Shown here: piece after piece, positions 62,784-64,000 of the stretch
How the letters are laid out: every line of letters begins with the position of its first letter
Position numbering within the stretch: position 1 is the stretch's first letter
Assembly (NCBI GenBank): GCA_030055525.1
Contig: JASFYJ010000005.1
Span: forward strand, 1-64,000
Source: Archaeoglobales archaeon
GTDB lineage: Archaea; Halobacteriota; Archaeoglobi; Archaeoglobales; Archaeoglobaceae
Length of the DNA: 64,000 bases
Direction of reading: 5' to 3'
Program-made: the position numbers and the translations under genes
Notes under the pieces: model-generated
Database searches by the model: none
Told to the model about the DNA's origin: nothing
What the model saw: only the letters and a program-made list of their open reading frames with translations

Positions 62784-63560
62784 TTAATCTTTCCATGATT
62801 CTTCATCTACCTTTGTACGCCATAAAGAACTCATTATAGACGCTAACTTTGGGTTCTTGAACTTCTTCACTAACCTCAAATCGTTCGGATATCCGATAAA
62901 TGGATCTATGCTTTTTTCAACTGTATTAACGACCCAGATTCGAATTCTCTCTCTTTTAGCCTCTTCGGAGTATTGGGAGTAGAAATCTAAGAATGGATCT
63001 ATCTTCTTCTCTGTGGGGACTACTATAGTATATATTCCATTAAAGCTTCTTGATAACTTTTTGTGTACTTCGAAATCTTCGTAAACGTCCTCTATTAGCG
63101 AATATACTACGTTGTAAATTTTATCACCGCTCACGTATCTTCGTATATACTCCCCATCATCTACCTCATAATCTTCAAAGAATGAATCTGTTACGGCCCT
63201 CATCACATGAAGCGAGTTAAAAAATTTTTTAGATTTTTCATATTCAACTAGCGAAATTTTAAAATCTTCCAATTCCACCAAACTTTTTTCGCGAACGTAG
63301 AAACTAATACCGTCTTTTTCGATATTTACAAATCGAAGATTTTTTATTTTTATAAATTCCTCGAATAGATTGTTTACAAAATTTGAAACTTTTCTCTCTG
63401 TCAAACTCCTAGCTTCCTTTCCTAGGACTACTAAATGAGCTCTTATAATTTTTCTTGCAATTTCTTCTTTCGTTACAACTTTTCGCCCTTCGATCATCCG
63501 GTATAGCATTTCGATAACATCCCGCTCCATTTGAAAAAAGTTTATACCAATGTTTTTCAC
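62784..63560 (-). CDS. Hypothetical protein, 258 aa
   Basis: Not recognised. It is soluble, basic and helix-rich at the N-terminus (MERDVIEMLYRMIEGRKVVT, KEEIARKIIRAHLVVLGKEA), which could be a small helical domain, followed by a beta-rich C-terminal half (VYSLIEDVYEDFEVHKKLSR, IYTIVVPTEKKIDPFLDFYS, RIRIWVVNTVEKSIDPFIGY). No signal peptide, membrane segment or metal motif. ATG 63530 may be the true start rather than 63560. The neighbouring divergent gene is also unassigned. Codon choice fits the window. Confidence 0.65.
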   Translation of the reverse strand: MKNIGINFFQMERDVIEMLYRMIEGRKVVTKEEIARKIIRAHLVVLGKEARSLTERKVSNFVNNLFEEFIKIKNLRFVNIEKDGISFYVREKSLVELEDFKISLVEYEKSKKFFNSLHVMRAVTDSFFEDYEVDDGEYIRRYVSGDKIYNVVYSLIEDVYEDFEVHKKLSRSFNGIYTIVVPTEKKIDPFLDFYSQYSEEAKRERIRIWVVNTVEKSIDPFIGYPNDLRLVKKFKNPKLASIMSSLWRTKVDEESWKD

Positions 63561-63618
63561 TTTGTCGATAATCGTATATTTGAGCGAAAGGGATTTAAAA
63601 GAGTTTACAGATAAGATA

Positions 63619-64000
63619 ATGATTATGTACCGATATCCGTTGGAGATCGTTTCGGATATCTACCTTAGCAAGGTTGGTGGATATAGCTACGAGTTGGATG
63701 AAAAAGAGGTAGGCATAAATGCAAAGGCTCTGGAAATGAACACATCTTTAATACCTAATGAGACCTTTGTCACTATTAGGTTGTTTAGAGGAAAAATTAA
63801 ACCGTACTTTTTCAAGAGGAGGTTTTTGATTGTTGGGGTAGAAGAAAACATGGATTGTTACGAGCTTACGAAGAATGGAGAGGTAGTACTCTCTGAAAGT
63901 TTGGGGGAAACTGTTGAAGTTGGAGAAGAAGTTATAATAAATGCTGTCGAGTTCTTTAGGGTTGATGGAGATTACTCTAATTTGTTAAAAGCGATTTTAT
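63619..64000 (+). CDS. Partial hypothetical protein, open at the right edge
   Basis: ATG 63619 opens a frame without a stop to the end of the window, at least 127 codons. The translation is protein-like and beta-rich: YPLEIVSDIYLSKVGGYSYE, LIPNETFVTIRLFRGKIKPY and ESLGETVEVGEEVIINAVEF. No known family is recognised and the missing C-terminus prevents a call. It is divergent from the 258-aa hypothetical gene across a 58-bp AT-rich gap that could hold a shared promoter. Confidence 0.6.
   Translation, partial: MIMYRYPLEIVSDIYLSKVGGYSYELDEKEVGINAKALEMNTSLIPNETFVTIRLFRGKIKPYFFKRRFLIVGVEENMDCYELTKNGEVVLSESLGETVEVGEEVIINAVEFFRVDGDYSNLLKAIL

Overview
The window is archaeal and reads as a euryarchaeon of the Archaeoglobales type (Archaeoglobus/Ferroglobus/Geoglobus group). 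The evidence is the gene set: a single HMf-type histone, PCNA next to the large primase subunit, MCM, an A-type ATP synthase operon, the CdhA/CdhB subunits of acetyl-CoA decarbonylase/synthase, PurP, the archaeal GHMP shikimate kinase, aIF2-alpha/Nop10/PAC2, S6e, TrmY and KEOPS Cgi121. Promoters look archaeal (TATA boxes about 25 nt from predicted starts, several apparently leaderless), and ribosome binding sites are GAGGTGA-like. The genus is an inference; no rRNA gene lies in the window. Gene density is very high: ATGA overlaps are the rule inside operons, and at least ten convergent pairs overlap at their 3' ends.

Layout. 1-2.6 kb: the tail of a secretion/archaellum-type ATPase, a histone gene, then priL-pcn on the minus strand. 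2.7-5.7 kb: cdhA-cdhB. 5.8-14.6 kb: A-type ATP synthase operon H-I-K-(65-aa membrane ORF)-K-E-C-F-A-B-D, with the proteolipid gene present as two base-identical copies. 14.6-18.3 kb: a DUF1724-type regulator/108-aa/radical SAM operon, a hypothetical gene and purP. 18.3-18.4 kb: a structured element interpreted as an H/ACA guide RNA. 18.4-23.8 kb: a TIGR03663-like membrane glycosyltransferase, a DUF1464 kinase-like protein, an anchored DsbA-like protein, a CPA2 antiporter with a UspA protein, and tRNA-Gly(CCC). 23.9-29.4 kb: a complete phosphate-uptake operon pstS-pstC-pstA-pstB-phoU-arsC-like, divergent from an AbrB-PhoU regulator. 29.5-38.4 kb: an HTH/hydrolase pair, adenylate kinase, a Lrp-aminotransferase-MoaD operon, an iron-sulfur flavoprotein/HAD/AsnB-like cluster, archaeal MAT and an M20 peptidase.

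38.5-49.4 kb: a three-gene KaiC-like/roadblock-like/FIST-like operon, a UbiA prenyltransferase, PyrK, a HAD phosphatase, aIF2-alpha/nop10/PAC2/DUF1624, an M20 (LysK-like) enzyme, a GNAT, shikimate kinase, Cgi121 and a RecA-fold protein with a degraded P-loop. 49.4-57.3 kb: MCM, a small hydrolase, S6e with a quinone-type methyltransferase, surE-rpiA, and two paired exported coiled-coil proteins. 57.4-64 kb: TrmY-CcdA-YlbF, a 960-bp gap holding a decayed secreted-protein gene, a COG1340-type coiled-coil protein, an orphan IorB, a TrkA-N/DHH phosphoesterase, a hypothetical protein and a partial ORF open at the window end.

The most interesting items are the possible ferredoxin-like eight-cysteine insertion in PriL, the putative H/ACA guide RNA before purP, the exact atpK duplication, the KaiC/roadblock/FIST-like operon and the Isf/HAD/AsnB-like cluster. 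No CRISPR array, insertion sequence or integrated element was seen.
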